NCBI RefSeq assembly: GCF_011927625.1
Contig: NZ_JAATIZ010000002.1
Coordinates: 372,001 to 436,000, forward strand
DNA from: Paenalcaligenes hominis
GTDB lineage: Bacteria; Pseudomonadota; Gammaproteobacteria; Burkholderiales; Burkholderiaceae_B
Direction: 5' to 3'
Length of the DNA: 64,000 nucleotides
Each line of letters opens with the position of its first letter. The first letter of the stretch is position 1. The position numbers and the translations under genes are program-made. The notes under the pieces are model-generated. The model was not told the DNA's origin and made no database searches. It was given only the letters and a program-made list of their open reading frames with translations. Below are positions 14,607-26,871 of the stretch, piece by piece.

Positions 14607-15341
14607 TTAACGAATTGATAGCTGTTCTGGGCAGGCAGACACCCGATAAATTTCAGCATCAATGTTATGTTTTCGCATGAGCTCCCAAAAGGAGCGTCTA
14701 TGTTTTTGTGCGCTGCGCGCTGCTCGTGTGATGTTGCCTTGATTGCGCACCAAAATGGCGCGTATATAGGCCTTTTCAAAGCGCTGTATCACTGTGTTTT
14801 TAGCTTGTTGGAAAGGCTGACAATGGACAGCGTACCGAGTAGCTAATGCAGCCGTATAGGCCTCGAGCGAGCTAGGCTCGTGGGCTTCGGCATGGAGGGA
14901 GAGAGTTTCCTCTGGAGCGGATTCAATGCGGCTTACTCGTTTATGCAAACGTTGCTGCAAAATCTTAACACGAATAGAAAACTCGGAAATGAAGCGGTAA
15001 TCCATAATGAAATCGACTGCCCCCACATCTAAGACATCTTGAATGGCAATTGGTTGCAAATCTTTCACTAGGGCGAGTACAGGCGTACGCAAGTAGGGAC
15101 GAGCATAATAAAGCTGACTACGCACCCAAGCCACATTGCTAGGGCTGACTACGACAATGGCAAGATCGTAGTACAACAGATTGGTGGCTAAATGCCGCAA
15201 CCCCTGTTCAGGAGTATCGCCCTGTAATAATGACTCGAAACTAAGCGGCTGCACACGCAATTGTTTGTAAGCCCCTGCATACGTTTGAGCCCAAGCACTG
15301 GCCTGATCCAATAATAAGACGCACTGCGTAATAGGTTTCAT
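14607..15341 (-). CDS. Atypical regulator: receiver-like N-terminus with Fis-type HTH
   Basis: This protein of about 244 residues has a C-terminal segment (KAYIRAILVRNQGNITRAAR and on through FWELMRKHNI) that matches the Fis-type helix-turn-helix found at the end of NtrC-family activators. The N-terminal half looks like a response-regulator fold (VLLLD, YDLAIVVVSPS, ALVKD, GAVDFIM) but lacks the usual acidic pair and clear phospho-acceptor aspartate. There is no AAA+ domain. I prefer ATG 15341, with AGGGGAT upstream, over 15377. It may be a phosphorylation-independent regulator. It lies between hemE and the atp operon on the same strand. Confidence 0.7.
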   Translation of the reverse strand: MKPITQCVLLLDQASAWAQTYAGAYKQLRVQPLSFESLLQGDTPEQGLRHLATNLLYYDLAIVVVSPSNVAWVRSQLYYARPYLRTPVLALVKDLQPIAIQDVLDVGAVDFIMDYRFISEFSIRVKILQQRLHKRVSRIESAPEETLSLHAEAHEPSSLEAYTAALATRYAVHCQPFQQAKNTVIQRFEKAYIRAILVRNQGNITRAARSAQKHRRSFWELMRKHNIDAEIYRVSACPEQLSIR

Positions 15342-15476
15342 GGTGATCCCCTGTAAATAACAAAGTGCTTTCATCATAAAAAGCCCTAGGTGGAGTCACC
15401 ATTCGTAATAAGCGCAAAAACTCGTTATTGTGGGAGCGTAGTAATACGTAGTGTTAAACCTGTAGTTAGCATTCAC

Positions 15477-15503
15477 AAAATAGGCGCCTAAAGGCGCCTA
15501 TTT
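15477..15503 (-). terminator. Terminator of the atp operon
   Basis: TAGGCGCC-TTTA-GGCGCCTA followed by TTTT on the minus strand, 19 bp beyond the atpC stop. Confidence 0.88.
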
Positions 15504-15521
15504 AAGCAAATGCAACTCGAC

Positions 15522-15944
15522 TTAGTGACGAGGTGCTTTGCGGAATTTGCGAGCAGCTAGAGCTTGAGCTGCTAACATAGCAAGTTCAGCTTCGACTACG
15601 GCGATATCGGCTTTGTCTTTGGTTTTGCTTAAGGTTTCTTCAGCTTGCTGACGAGCAGCAAGTGCTTTTTCCTCATCCAAATCCTCGGCACGAATCGCTG
15701 TATCTGATAAGACCGAAACCATACCGGGTTGAACCTCGAGAATACCGCCAGCAATGAAGATTACCTCTTCCGTGCCGTCGGTAAGTTCGATTTTCATGGT
15801 ACCCGGACGAACGCGAGAAATCAAAGGCGTGTGGCCGGGTAGAATACCTAGCTCACCGGTTTCTCCGGGTAACACCACAAATTTGGCTTCACCGGAGAAT
15901 AATGATTTTTCTGCGCTGACTACGTCAACTTGAAGCGTACCCAT
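15522..15944 (-). CDS. atpC: ATP synthase epsilon subunit
   Basis: This is the central-stalk subunit of F1, which couples and inhibits rotation. The beta-sandwich segment [20 protein letters not shown] and the [12 protein letters not shown] motif are typical, followed by a helical C-terminus rich in Ala, Glu and Lys. I place the start at ATG 15944 because AAGGA lies six bases upstream; the TTG at 15950 overlaps that site. It is the last gene of atpIBEFHAGDC. Confidence 0.95.
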   Translation of the reverse strand: MGTLQVDVVSAEKSLFSGEAKFVVLPGETGELGILPGHTPLISRVRPGTMKIELTDGTEEVIFIAGGILEVQPGMVSVLSDTAIRAEDLDEEKALAARQQAEETLSKTKDKADIAVVEAELAMLAAQALAARKFRKAPRH

Positions 15945-15956
15945 GATCAATCCTTA

Positions 15957-18334
<2,378 letters not shown>

Positions 18335-18397
18335 CACACTTTCCTGTAAAGGCATTGTTGAGCCTGACTAAGCAGGCTCATTCAATGTGCCTATGAG

Positions 18398-19939
18398 TTA
18401 GAATGCGCCGTTCTTTTTAAAGTCTTCGATAGCAGCAACTAATTCGGCTTCGTCTTCTTTACCGAGCTTGTTGGCTTCGGTAATACGTTGTACCAAATCA
18501 GCCTTCTGACTGCGCAAGAAGTCTTTAAGCGCTTTTTCAAATGACAAAATCTGCTCGACTTCGAGGTCATCAAAGTAGCCATTATTGATGGCAAAGAGAG
18601 AGACAGACATTTCCCATACTGGCAGTGTGACGTATTGAGGCTGCTTGAGTAGCTCTACAACACGACGACCACGTTCTAGCTGACGACGAGTTGCCTCGTC
18701 TAAGTCAGAAGCAAACTGAGCAAAAGCAGCTAACTCACGGTACTGAGCCAAGTCGGTACGAATACCACCGGACATTTTCTTCATGATGTTAGTTTGTGCT
18801 GCTCCACCCACGCGAGATACAGAAATACCCGCGTTAATTGCAGGACGAATACCTGCGTGGAACAAGTCTGTTTCCAAGAAGATCTGACCGTCTGTAATAG
18901 AAATTACGTTGGTTGGAACGAAAGCAGACACGTCACCCGCTTGGGTTTCAATAATGGGCAAAGCAGTGAGTGAACCTGTTTTACCTTTTACTGCGCCATT
19001 GGTGAATTTTTCTACGTATTCAGCGTTTACACGAGCAGAGCGCTCGAGTAGACGGGAGTGTAGGTAGAACACGTCACCGGGGTAAGCTTCACGCCCTGGA
19101 GGACGACGCAACAAGAGAGAAACCTGACGGTAAGCCCATGCTTGTTTAGTTAAGTCATCGTAAACGATCAGTGCGTCTTCGCCGCGATCGCGGAAGTACT
19201 CACCCATGGTACAACCCGCATAAGGAGCCAAGTACTGCATCGCAGCAGACTCAGACGCCGCAGCGGCAACCACGATGGTGTACTCAAGCGCACCGTGCTC
19301 TTCGAGCTTACGTACTACGTTGTTAATGGTAGAGGCTTTTTGGCCCACCGCAACGTAAATACATTTAACATTTTTACCTTTCTGGTTGATGATGGTGTCA
19401 ATCGCTACCGCTGTTTTACCAGTTTGACGGTCACCAATAATCAACTCACGCTGGCCACGACCAATAGGTACCATGGCATCAATCGCCTTGATACCAGTTT
19501 GTAGAGGTTCATCAACAGACTGACGTGCAATTACCCCGGGGGCAACTTTTTCAATAACGTCGGTCTCTTTTGCGTTGATAGGGCCTTTACCATCAATCGG
19601 GTTACCTAGCGTATCTACCACGCGGCCTAATAGCTCGGGGCCAACGGGAACTTCTAGAATGCGACCTGTTGTTTTAACGGGGTCGCCTTCGGAAATGCTG
19701 GTGTATTCACCTAGAATTACCGCACCAACGGAATCACGCTCTAAGTTTAGAGCTAGACCGAAAGTGTTATTTGGAAACTCTAGCATTTCGCCTTGCATCA
19801 CATCGGATAGACCGTGGATGCGTGTAATACCGTCAGTAACGGCTACTACCGTACCTTGGGTGCGAACGTCTGTGGACACGCTTAAGCCTTCAATTCGGCT
19901 TTTTAGCAGTTCGCTGATCTCAGACGGGTTAAGTTGCAT
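18398..19939 (-). CDS. atpA: ATP synthase alpha subunit
   Basis: This is the non-catalytic nucleotide-binding subunit of F1. Walker A GDRQTGKT is near residue 169, and the ATP synthase alpha/beta signature [10 protein letters not shown] is intact. The N-terminus [19 protein letters not shown] is typical. The length of 513 aa equals the family norm. It follows atpH by 36 bp. Confidence 0.97.
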   Translation of the reverse strand: MQLNPSEISELLKSRIEGLSVSTDVRTQGTVVAVTDGITRIHGLSDVMQGEMLEFPNNTFGLALNLERDSVGAVILGEYTSISEGDPVKTTGRILEVPVGPELLGRVVDTLGNPIDGKGPINAKETDVIEKVAPGVIARQSVDEPLQTGIKAIDAMVPIGRGQRELIIGDRQTGKTAVAIDTIINQKGKNVKCIYVAVGQKASTINNVVRKLEEHGALEYTIVVAAAASESAAMQYLAPYAGCTMGEYFRDRGEDALIVYDDLTKQAWAYRQVSLLLRRPPGREAYPGDVFYLHSRLLERSARVNAEYVEKFTNGAVKGKTGSLTALPIIETQAGDVSAFVPTNVISITDGQIFLETDLFHAGIRPAINAGISVSRVGGAAQTNIMKKMSGGIRTDLAQYRELAAFAQFASDLDEATRRQLERGRRVVELLKQPQYVTLPVWEMSVSLFAINNGYFDDLEVEQILSFEKALKDFLRSQKADLVQRITEANKLGKEDEAELVAAIEDFKKNGAF

Positions 19940-19975
19940 GTTCAGACTCCTGGAATCCTGTATTCTGGCCGGCGA

Positions 19976-20512
19976 TCAAGCTGCCAGTGTGTCGCGCATG
20001 CGGGCCAGCTGGGCCTGCACGGAAGTGTCAAGTACTTGGTCACCAACCATTACGCGTACACCACCGATCAGAGCAGCGTCCACGGTCACCTCGGGTATAA
20101 GTTTCAAGCCAAACTTCTTTTCTAGAGCACTAACAAGTTTGTTAAGTTGCTCGGGGCTTAATTCAAAGGCGCTTGTAATTTGCGCCAACTCAGAGCCTTC
20201 GAGTTGGTGTTTCAATGCCTCGAATTCTTCGTAGATATTGGGTACTACAGTTAAACGCCCATTATCTATGAGTAATTCGAGAAAGTTCCGCGCTTTATCT
20301 GTAAGCGGGGTTTTCATCAGACCTGTAAACAGCTCGTAACGCTGTTGGTTAGTGATACCTGGTGTAGTCAGGACCTCGCTAACCTCTGGGTGACCGGCCA
20401 CCTGAGCCATTTCGGACAACAGGGCCGACCACTGCTCCAGCGTACCCTCTGTGCGCACGGACGCAAAGAGAGCCTCAGCGTAAGGTCTGGCAATAGTCGA
20501 TAGTTCAGCCAT
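19976..20512 (-). CDS. atpH: ATP synthase delta subunit
   Basis: This is the stator cap joining F1 to the b subunits. The start [15 protein letters not shown] and the later segment [20 protein letters not shown] are family signatures. The length of 178 aa is usual. It starts 14 bp after atpF. Confidence 0.96.
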   Translation of the reverse strand: MAELSTIARPYAEALFASVRTEGTLEQWSALLSEMAQVAGHPEVSEVLTTPGITNQQRYELFTGLMKTPLTDKARNFLELLIDNGRLTVVPNIYEEFEALKHQLEGSELAQITSAFELSPEQLNKLVSALEKKFGLKLIPEVTVDAALIGGVRVMVGDQVLDTSVQAQLARMRDTLAA

Positions 20513-20526
20513 GGCCTGCCTTCAGA

Positions 20527-20997
20527 TTAAAGTTCAGCCTCTAGCTGCTCAAGCAGCTGGGCATGCGCTTTGGAGTCAACTTCGCGTTGCAGGATCTGCT
20601 CAGCGCCTTTAACTGCCAATACCGCCACTTCGCTACGCAATGTATCACGTAAGCGTTGCACTTCTTGTGCGGCATCGAGTTGAGCTTGCGCAATAATGCG
20701 CGCTTTTTCCGCTTCTGCCTCATGGCGAGCCTGTTCGATTAGCGCAGCAGCTTGCTTTTCAGCTTCGACCAAGCGCGAATGGTTATCAGACTTTGCGGAT
20801 GCTTCCATCAGACTAATACGTGCCTGAGCTTGTGCTAGGTCAGCTTTGCCTTTTTCGGCAGAGGCTAGACCATCAGCAATTTTCTGGCGACGATCATCGA
20901 TTGCTTTTGTCAAAGGAGGCCATACGAATTTCATCGTAAACCATGCTAAGACGAAAAACACGATCATCTGAAAAAAGAGAGTCGCGTTTAAATTCAC
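20527..20997 (-). CDS. atpF: ATP synthase subunit b
   Basis: This is the peripheral stalk of the synthase. One N-terminal membrane helix (about residues 6-26, [20 protein letters not shown]) is followed by a long charged coiled coil. The length of 156 aa matches E. coli AtpF. It lies 138 bp downstream of atpE, an unusually long gap for this operon that holds the folded element at 21067-21135. Confidence 0.96.
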   Translation of the reverse strand: MNLNATLFFQMIVFFVLAWFTMKFVWPPLTKAIDDRRQKIADGLASAEKGKADLAQAQARISLMEASAKSDNHSRLVEAEKQAAALIEQARHEAEAEKARIIAQAQLDAAQEVQRLRDTLRSEVAVLAVKGAEQILQREVDSKAHAQLLEQLEAEL

Positions 20998-21066
20998 GGT
21001 CGTTTCCCTTATATACCACTCGTGTCCGGTACTATTGTGCTACCTGACACCATCTAATCAAGCCGC

Positions 21067-21135
21067 TTGCGGCGCGCTTATGAGCACCGCTCACGACTGC
21101 CTGTCCGCCTTAGGGGCAGCGGACCCGCGCCGCAA
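21067..21135 (-). ncRNA. Folded RNA element (three-way junction) between atpE and atpF
   Basis: On the minus strand, directly after the atpE stop, TTGCGGCGCG pairs perfectly with CGCGCCGCAA (10 bp). This closes two inner stems: GTCCGC / GCGGAC (10-nt loop) and TGAGC-GGT-GCTCA. The result is a compact three-way junction of 69 nt in the mRNA. It has no T run, so it is not an ordinary terminator. It may protect the upstream atpE message or reduce expression of downstream genes, helping the many-copy c subunit. The pairing is seen in the sequence; the role is inferred. Confidence 0.65.
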
Positions 21136-21408
<273 letters not shown>

Positions 21409-21450
21409 TCAAAATTACAAAAAAACGGCGTAGCAGAAGAATTCTGCATC

Positions 21451-21479
21451 CCGAGTCTCGGTGACCGACCAAGACCCGG
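21451..21479 (-). promoter_or_regulatory. 12-bp RNA stem between atpB and atpE
   Basis: On the minus strand CCGGGTCTTGGT pairs with ACCGAGACTCGG (two G-T pairs) around a 5-nt loop, starting about 7 nt after the atpB stop. A smaller stem, GCAGAA-TTC-TTCTGC, follows at 21433-21447. No T run follows, so mRNA processing or stability is more likely than termination. Confidence 0.6.
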
Positions 21480-21486
21480 AAACTGA

Positions 21487-22368
21487 TTAATGGCTTTCGT
21501 GAGCTTGACCGATATAAACCAAAGTCAGCATCATGAAAATAAACGCCTGTAAAAGCACGATTAGGATGTGGAAGATAGCCCACACAGAACCCGCTAATAC
21601 ATGGCCAATACCCAAGCCTATGCTTGCGCCATTAAACCCTGTCCATGCACCACCCAATAAGGCGATCAACATGAAAACCAATTCACCAGCAAACATGTTG
21701 CCGAATAGTCGCATCCCTAGGGATACGGTCTTTGCTCCGTACTCAATGAGGTTCAAAAGTACGTTAAAGGGTGAAAGCAATACACCTGCAATCCCACCGA
21801 AAGAAAAGGGAGCAGTAAAGAGTTCTTTGACGAAACCACCTGGCTTCTTAATTTTAATGCTGTAGTACAAGGTGAGCAGCAATACACCTAGGGACATACC
21901 CATGGGTACGTTCAAATCAGCAGTAGGTAAAATGCGATGGTAGTACAGAGGATCGCCTGGCTCGGCACCTAGACCAGTGGTTGCTAAGGTCCAAGGCAGT
22001 AAATCAACAGGCAATAAGTCGAGCACGTTCATCAGAACGACCCAAAGAAAAACGGTTAAAGCGAGTGGAGCAACGAATTTGCGCGACTCAGCATTCAGCA
22101 CAATAGATTTAGCCTGATCGTCTACCCAGCTAACAAGCATTTCAATAGCGGTTTGGAAGCGCCCTGGTACGCCTGGCGTCGCAGTGCGTGCAGCACGATA
22201 CATAACATAGACAGCAATTAGGCCTGTCAATAACGACCAAAAAACGGAGTCATAGTTGATTATGCTGAAGTTAGCGAGTACATCCTGCTTGGCACCAGTA
22301 CTATTTAAGTGCACAAGGTGGTGTTGGATGTAATCTGACTGAGGCGTATTAGTACTTGCGGCAGCCAT
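21487..22368 (-). CDS. atpB: ATP synthase subunit a
   Basis: This is the membrane stator with the two proton half-channels. The essential arginine is in [14 protein letters not shown], and later helices carry the conserved [19 protein letters not shown] pattern. The length of 293 aa fits betaproteobacterial AtpB. It lies 40 bp after atpI. Confidence 0.96.
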   Translation of the reverse strand: MAAASTNTPQSDYIQHHLVHLNSTGAKQDVLANFSIINYDSVFWSLLTGLIAVYVMYRAARTATPGVPGRFQTAIEMLVSWVDDQAKSIVLNAESRKFVAPLALTVFLWVVLMNVLDLLPVDLLPWTLATTGLGAEPGDPLYYHRILPTADLNVPMGMSLGVLLLTLYYSIKIKKPGGFVKELFTAPFSFGGIAGVLLSPFNVLLNLIEYGAKTVSLGMRLFGNMFAGELVFMLIALLGGAWTGFNGASIGLGIGHVLAGSVWAIFHILIVLLQAFIFMMLTLVYIGQAHESH

Positions 22369-22408
22369 CTGTTATTACCCTGTTATGTTAAAGGCCTAAG
22401 CCAAACTA

Positions 22409-22888
22409 TTAAGGCAGCTTGCCCAACGCAAGCAGCACTACGTATCCTTTTAAAACACCTATCAAACCAAACAACAATGCGGGCCAAACTAACCAGTCGC
22501 TAAATTGCCATGCAGCCACACCTAAAATGGCTATAGCTGAACCCAATTTGAGTGCTTCGCCCCAAAAAAAGGACATAGCTGTCGCATTGGCTCCGCCCAT
22601 CAGCCCTATTAGTAATCGCACGGCAAATAGAGAATTTGGTAAGAAATAAGCCCCAGCACCAACTAATGCTGATACTGCCGCTTCGTTACCACCCAGCCAC
22701 CACGATATGACCACTACGACTAAAGCCAAAAATGCTTGCGCAGTTAATATCTTTACTATGCCTAATGAAGAGCGCTTTGCTAAACGAGCACGTTGCTCTG
22801 GCGTTAGTACGATGGCTTCAGTATCTGTTTGACTTTCAACTGTTGGCATCTGCTTTACAGTTTGAGTAGGTTTGTTGACCCGCTGCAT
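22409..22888 (-). CDS. atpI: ATP synthase subunit I
   Basis: This accessory membrane protein helps assemble the c-ring and heads most proteobacterial atp operons. It is 159 aa, with a polar N-terminus of about 45 residues and then four hydrophobic segments (VKILTAQAFLALVVVVISWW, AALVGAGAYFLP-type, LGSAIAILGVAAW, LFGLIGVLKGYVVLLAL). Identification rests on position and topology, since the family is weakly conserved. Confidence 0.88.
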   Translation of the reverse strand: MQRVNKPTQTVKQMPTVESQTDTEAIVLTPEQRARLAKRSSLGIVKILTAQAFLALVVVVISWWLGGNEAAVSALVGAGAYFLPNSLFAVRLLIGLMGGANATAMSFFWGEALKLGSAIAILGVAAWQFSDWLVWPALLFGLIGVLKGYVVLLALGKLP

Positions 22889-22992
22889 ATCTTAGTCGTT
22901 CCTAATAAAACTAGCAAAAAGCGTTTAAAATCACACCTTTTCGCGCTAAATAGGGAGTACCAGAAGACAGGCCGTCGGTGTCAAGCCCATGA

Positions 22993-23022
22993 AGTATAGC
23001 TTTATTTTTTTGATGTAAGCAA
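22993..23022 (-). promoter_or_regulatory. Candidate promoter of the atp operon
   Basis: On the minus strand TTGCTT and TATACT are 18 bp apart, about 105 bp before the atpI start. A second candidate -35, TTGACA, lies nearer the gene but has no good -10 at the right distance. Confidence 0.4.
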
Positions 23023-23097
23023 ATCTGATTTCATTTTTGTATAACAAAAAACAACCAATTTAGCGTTACACACCAAGGTTTCCTGACTCAAACCCTA

Positions 23098-23126
23098 CTA
23101 AAAAGCCTTAAAATCAAGGGCTTGAG
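23098..23126 (-). terminator. Weak terminator after the enoyl-CoA hydratase gene
   Basis: On the minus strand AAGCC / GGCTT is followed by TTTTTAG, with an imperfect stem interior. It would separate this gene from the atp operon downstream. Confidence 0.5.
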
Positions 23127-23139
23127 CCAGAGTTTCAAT

Positions 23140-23916
23140 TTATTTATTTTTAAACTGAGGTTGACGCTTTTCTACAAAAGCCGCCATGCCCTCTTTTTGA
23201 TCTTCGGTGCCAAACAGCGCATGGAAATTGCGCCGCTCAAAATGTAGACCTTCTTCGAGGCTGCTCTCAAATGCACGGTTTACACATTCCTTGGCCATCA
23301 TGACCGACGGCAACGACATGCCGGCAATGGTTTCAGCCAGTTGCATGGCTTCGTCCATCAGGGTTTCTGTTGCGACGACGCGCGACACTAAACCAAGGGC
23401 GTCCGCCTCTTCAGCATTTACCATGCGCCCTGTTAAAATTAAATCCATGGCTTTTGCCTTACCTAAGGCACGAGTTAACCGTTGTGTGCCTCCGTATCCA
23501 GGAATGACCCCTAATTTAATTTCAGGCTGACCAAAGCGTGCGTTCTCTGCAGCCACTATCAGGTCGCATTGCATCGCTAGCTCGCAACCTCCGCCCAGTG
23601 CATAGCCAGCGACAGCAGCTATCACGGGTTTGCGCAAGCGACGTAACGCCTGCCACGGCCCCCCTAAGTAGTCGTCATTATAGACATCGCTAAAATTCCA
23701 CTGCGCCATCTTGCCTATATCGGCTCCGGCAGCGAATGCCTTCTCATTGCCTGTAATGATCATTACACTGATATTCGGATCAGCATCAAACTGAGCTGCC
23801 GCCTGAGCCAATTCGGCTATCAGATCATTACTAAGGGCATTCAAAGCCTGAGGACGGTTTAGTGTTAAAACGCCTACGCGGCCTCGAGTTTCAACTCGCA
23901 CTAACGATTCACTCAC
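23140..23916 (-). CDS. Enoyl-CoA hydratase (crotonase family)
   Basis: The protein adds water to trans-2-enoyl-CoA. The oxyanion-hole segments are [13 protein letters not shown] (about residue 65) and [13 protein letters not shown] (about 107). The catalytic glutamates are in the second region and in [20 protein letters not shown]. The length of 258 aa is typical of short-chain or PaaF-like hydratases. The start is GTG 23916 with TGGAGG upstream. It is monocistronic and divergent from the M61 peptidase. The specific substrate is not evident. Confidence 0.92.
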   Translation of the reverse strand: MSESLVRVETRGRVGVLTLNRPQALNALSNDLIAELAQAAAQFDADPNISVMIITGNEKAFAAGADIGKMAQWNFSDVYNDDYLGGPWQALRRLRKPVIAAVAGYALGGGCELAMQCDLIVAAENARFGQPEIKLGVIPGYGGTQRLTRALGKAKAMDLILTGRMVNAEEADALGLVSRVVATETLMDEAMQLAETIAGMSLPSVMMAKECVNRAFESSLEEGLHFERRNFHALFGTEDQKEGMAAFVEKRQPQFKNK

Positions 23917-23945
23917 ATTGCCTCCAATTATTTACGTAAAATGAA

Positions 23946-25724
23946 ATGATGGAACACGATCACATTCTTTATCGCTTACGCTTTGATGACCTTAACGGGC
24001 ATCGCATTCATGTACGTTTACGTATTCCTCATCCCAACCCGACAGGTCAGACTCTTTTTCTGCCGGCTTGGATTCCTGGCAGTTACTTATTACGCGATTT
24101 TAGTCGCCAAATAGAAAACATTCAGGCTTTTTGTGGAAATCGTCCTCTAGACATACAGAAAGTCGCCAACCATGAATGGCGTTGCGAGCCCTGCTCGGGG
24201 GTTTTAGAGGTCGAGTATGTGATCTACGCGTGGGATTTGTCAGTACGCAGCGCCCACGTCGATGACAGCCATGCCTTTTTTAATGGTACAAGCGTTTTCT
24301 TGGGCGTAGCAGGTCAAGAATCGCAGCCCTGCTTTGTCCATCTTAGCCCCCCTCAAAATAAAAACGACTGGAAGGTTTACACCAGTCTACCCGAAGCCAA
24401 AGGTCACCCTGAAGCTGCACAACGTCATGGGTTTGGGTTGTACGTCGCACCAGACTATGATGCGCTGATTGATCATCCTTTCGAGTTAGGCACCCCCTAC
24501 TACATTGCCTTTGACGCCTACGGTGTGACTCACGAACTGGTTTTTACTGGCTTCATACCCAACATTGATTTAAAACGTATTGCCGCTGACGTAAAACAAA
24601 TTTGTGAAACCCAAATTGCCTTGTTTGAGCCCAGCACTCATGAAGTTCCTGTGCTAGATAGTTCAGACCGCTATGTGTTCATGACCTTAGTCACTGCAGA
24701 TGGGTATGGGGGTCTAGAGCACCGTAGCTCTACGGCGCTTATGGCAGCGCGACACGACTTACCTACCTTGCATTGCGACACCAATACAAAGACCAAAGGC
24801 TATCAAGATTTCTTAGGGTTGGTCAGTCACGAGTACTTTCACACATGGAATGTGAAACGCATCAAACCGGCGGCTTTTGCCCCTTACGATTTACTACGCG
24901 AGAATCACACTCGACTTTTGTGGGTTTTTGAGGGCTTCACTTCTTATTACGATGAACTCATGCTGTGGCGTTCAGGAGTCATTGATCAAAACACTTTTTT
25001 AGAACGCCAAGCCCATGTGATTGGCCTTGTACATCGCACCGGGGGCAGACTGAAACAATCCACCGCAGAAAGTTCATTTGATACATGGACGCGGTTTTAC
25101 AAGCAAGACGAAAACTCGCCCAATGCGCTAGTTAGCTATTACAGCAAAGGGGCGTTGGTTGCCTTAGCTTTAGATCTTTATATCCAACATCACAGTCAAC
25201 GACAACACAGCCTAGATGATGTTATGCGCTTAATGTGGCAACGCTATGGGCGTGATTTTTACCGAGGCAAACCAGTAGGTGTTGCTGAAAATGCCATGCC
25301 AGAGCTAATCTTCGAGGCAACCGGCGTGGATGTCTCCGATCTCATTACGCGCTATGCGGAAGGCCGTGAGGATCCTCCTTTAGCAGAGCTCTTTGCGTTG
25401 CACAACATTGAGCTAAAAGCCGTTGTTAAAGACGCTACCCCCACCTTAAATGTGCGATTAAAAGACAGCGCTGCCGAAGTAAGCATTGCCACCGTGTACG
25501 AGTTTGGGGCAGCACATCAGGCGGGGCTTTCTGCTGGTGACGTGTTAATTGCCCTCGATCGTCTGCGTATCCGCTCATCGCAACAACTCCAGCAGCTACT
25601 TGCGCGCTACCAAGCCCAAGATACTGTAACGCTAACGGTTTTTCGTGGTGATGAACTCCGTCAATATGAAGTGACCTTAGCCGCACCGGTTGCCGATCAT
25701 TTTGAACTTATCGCCCAATCATGA
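23946..25724 (+). CDS. M61-family metallopeptidase with C-terminal PDZ domain
   Basis: This is a zinc peptidase of the glycyl aminopeptidase family. The motif HEYFHTWN starts at residue 295 (zinc ligands His295 and His299, catalytic Glu296), followed by VKRIKP and the downstream ligand region FEGFTSYYDE. The PDZ domain spans about residues 490-580 (GAAHQAGLSAGDVLIALDRLRI). No signal peptide is seen, so it is likely cytoplasmic. Two ATGs at 23946 and 23949 are candidates and neither has a good ribosome site. Its stop overlaps the next gene's ATG by four bases, so it heads a transcript with the pteridine-reductase-like gene, folB and ttcA. Confidence 0.9.
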   Translation: MMEHDHILYRLRFDDLNGHRIHVRLRIPHPNPTGQTLFLPAWIPGSYLLRDFSRQIENIQAFCGNRPLDIQKVANHEWRCEPCSGVLEVEYVIYAWDLSVRSAHVDDSHAFFNGTSVFLGVAGQESQPCFVHLSPPQNKNDWKVYTSLPEAKGHPEAAQRHGFGLYVAPDYDALIDHPFELGTPYYIAFDAYGVTHELVFTGFIPNIDLKRIAADVKQICETQIALFEPSTHEVPVLDSSDRYVFMTLVTADGYGGLEHRSSTALMAARHDLPTLHCDTNTKTKGYQDFLGLVSHEYFHTWNVKRIKPAAFAPYDLLRENHTRLLWVFEGFTSYYDELMLWRSGVIDQNTFLERQAHVIGLVHRTGGRLKQSTAESSFDTWTRFYKQDENSPNALVSYYSKGALVALALDLYIQHHSQRQHSLDDVMRLMWQRYGRDFYRGKPVGVAENAMPELIFEATGVDVSDLITRYAEGREDPPLAELFALHNIELKAVVKDATPTLNVRLKDSAAEVSIATVYEFGAAHQAGLSAGDVLIALDRLRIRSSQQLQQLLARYQAQDTVTLTVFRGDELRQYEVTLAAPVADHFELIAQS

Positions 25725-26476
25725 CGTCACGTAAAACCGCCCTTGTTACTGGCGCCGCTAAGCGCTTGGGTCAACATATTGCATTAAGCCTGGCCGAAAA
25801 CGGATGGGATATTGCGTTGCACTATCACCAATCGCAAACCGATGCTGAGCAAACGGCGGCGACCTTGCGCGACCTGGGTGTGCGCTGCGAACTATTCAAC
25901 GCTGATCTGAACCAACCTCAGGCAGGTTTAACATTAATGCAGGCTGTGCACGAGCGCATGGGGCCTATCCAAGCACTTATTAATAATGCCGCCCGCTTTG
26001 AGTACGATCATGCGGCTGATTTCTCTGCGGCTTGCCTGCACGAGCATCTGGGGGCAAACCTCATTGCCCCATTAGAGCTGATCAATGCACTGGGCACACA
26101 AAAACCACAAAATGAGCCTGTGGTTGCAATAAACCTGTTAGATCAAAAGCTTTGGAGCTACAATCCTGATTTTTTCTCGTACACCTTATGCAAGGCTGCC
26201 TTGAAAGCGGCCACAACAATGATGGCCCAAGCGTTGGCTCCACATGTACGAGTGGTTGGCATTGCGCCGGGCCTAACCCTGCCAAGCCATTTACAAAGTG
26301 CTGAAGACTTTGAGCGCACCCATAAAATTTCCCCACTGGGCTATGGCAGTCGCGCCGAAGACATTTGCCGTACTGTACTCTATATTCTGCAAACCCCTAG
26401 TCTAACGGGCAGTTGTATTGTCGTTGACGCGGGCCAACACCTCTTAGGGCTACAGCAAGACTTCAGCCTGCTTTAA
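25721..26476 (+). CDS. Short-chain dehydrogenase, probable pteridine / dihydromonapterin reductase
   Basis: This is a 251-aa SDR. The cofactor motif TGAAKRLG (TGxxxRxG rather than TGxxxGxG) is the NADPH-type variant seen in pteridine reductases and FolM. NNAARFEYD and the catalytic YTLCKAALK follow. The expected serine is replaced in the INLLDQK segment, as in pteridine reductases, where Asp is used. The neighbour folB, also a pterin enzyme, strengthens the call. It is translationally coupled to the upstream peptidase by ATGA overlap. Confidence 0.82.
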   Translation: MTSRKTALVTGAAKRLGQHIALSLAENGWDIALHYHQSQTDAEQTAATLRDLGVRCELFNADLNQPQAGLTLMQAVHERMGPIQALINNAARFEYDHAADFSAACLHEHLGANLIAPLELINALGTQKPQNEPVVAINLLDQKLWSYNPDFFSYTLCKAALKAATTMMAQALAPHVRVVGIAPGLTLPSHLQSAEDFERTHKISPLGYGSRAEDICRTVLYILQTPSLTGSCIVVDAGQHLLGLQQDFSLL

Positions 26477-26494
26477 TTTTGGAATTGTAGTTTT

Positions 26495-26866
26495 ATGATT
26501 ACCCCCCCTTTTATGCGTCGCATATTTATTGATCAGCTAGTTATTGCCGCACGCATCGGGATCCTAGAGCATGAGCTACGTGCTACGCAGCCTATCTATG
26601 TGAATGCAGAGTTTGATACGGTCGTGACGCAACCCAGTAATGACAAAGACATTGATAGCGTTTTAGACTATAGGCAACTGCGTCAAACCATTATTGATTG
26701 CTGTACCCATCAGCACGTCAATCTTTTAGAAACGCTTATCGAGCATACGGCTCAAACCATTTTGCAGCAATTCCCTAGTATTCGTCGCGTTCACCTACGC
26801 ATCAGTAAACCCCAAGCCTTTTCCGACTGCGCCGGCGTCGGTATTGAACTTGAACTTACCCGCTAA
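26495..26866 (+). CDS. folB: Dihydroneopterin aldolase
   Basis: This enzyme cleaves dihydroneopterin to hydroxymethyl-dihydropterin and glycolaldehyde in folate synthesis. It is 123 aa. The pterin-binding segment [13 protein letters not shown] and the catalytic lysine in LRISKPQAF are both present, with DYRQLRQTI between. ATG 26495 is used; an in-frame ATG at 26513 is an alternative with a shorter N-terminus. The stop is 5 bp before ttcA. Confidence 0.92.
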   Translation: MITPPFMRRIFIDQLVIAARIGILEHELRATQPIYVNAEFDTVVTQPSNDKDIDSVLDYRQLRQTIIDCCTHQHVNLLETLIEHTAQTILQQFPSIRRVHLRISKPQAFSDCAGVGIELELTR

Positions 26867-26871
26867 CTCTT

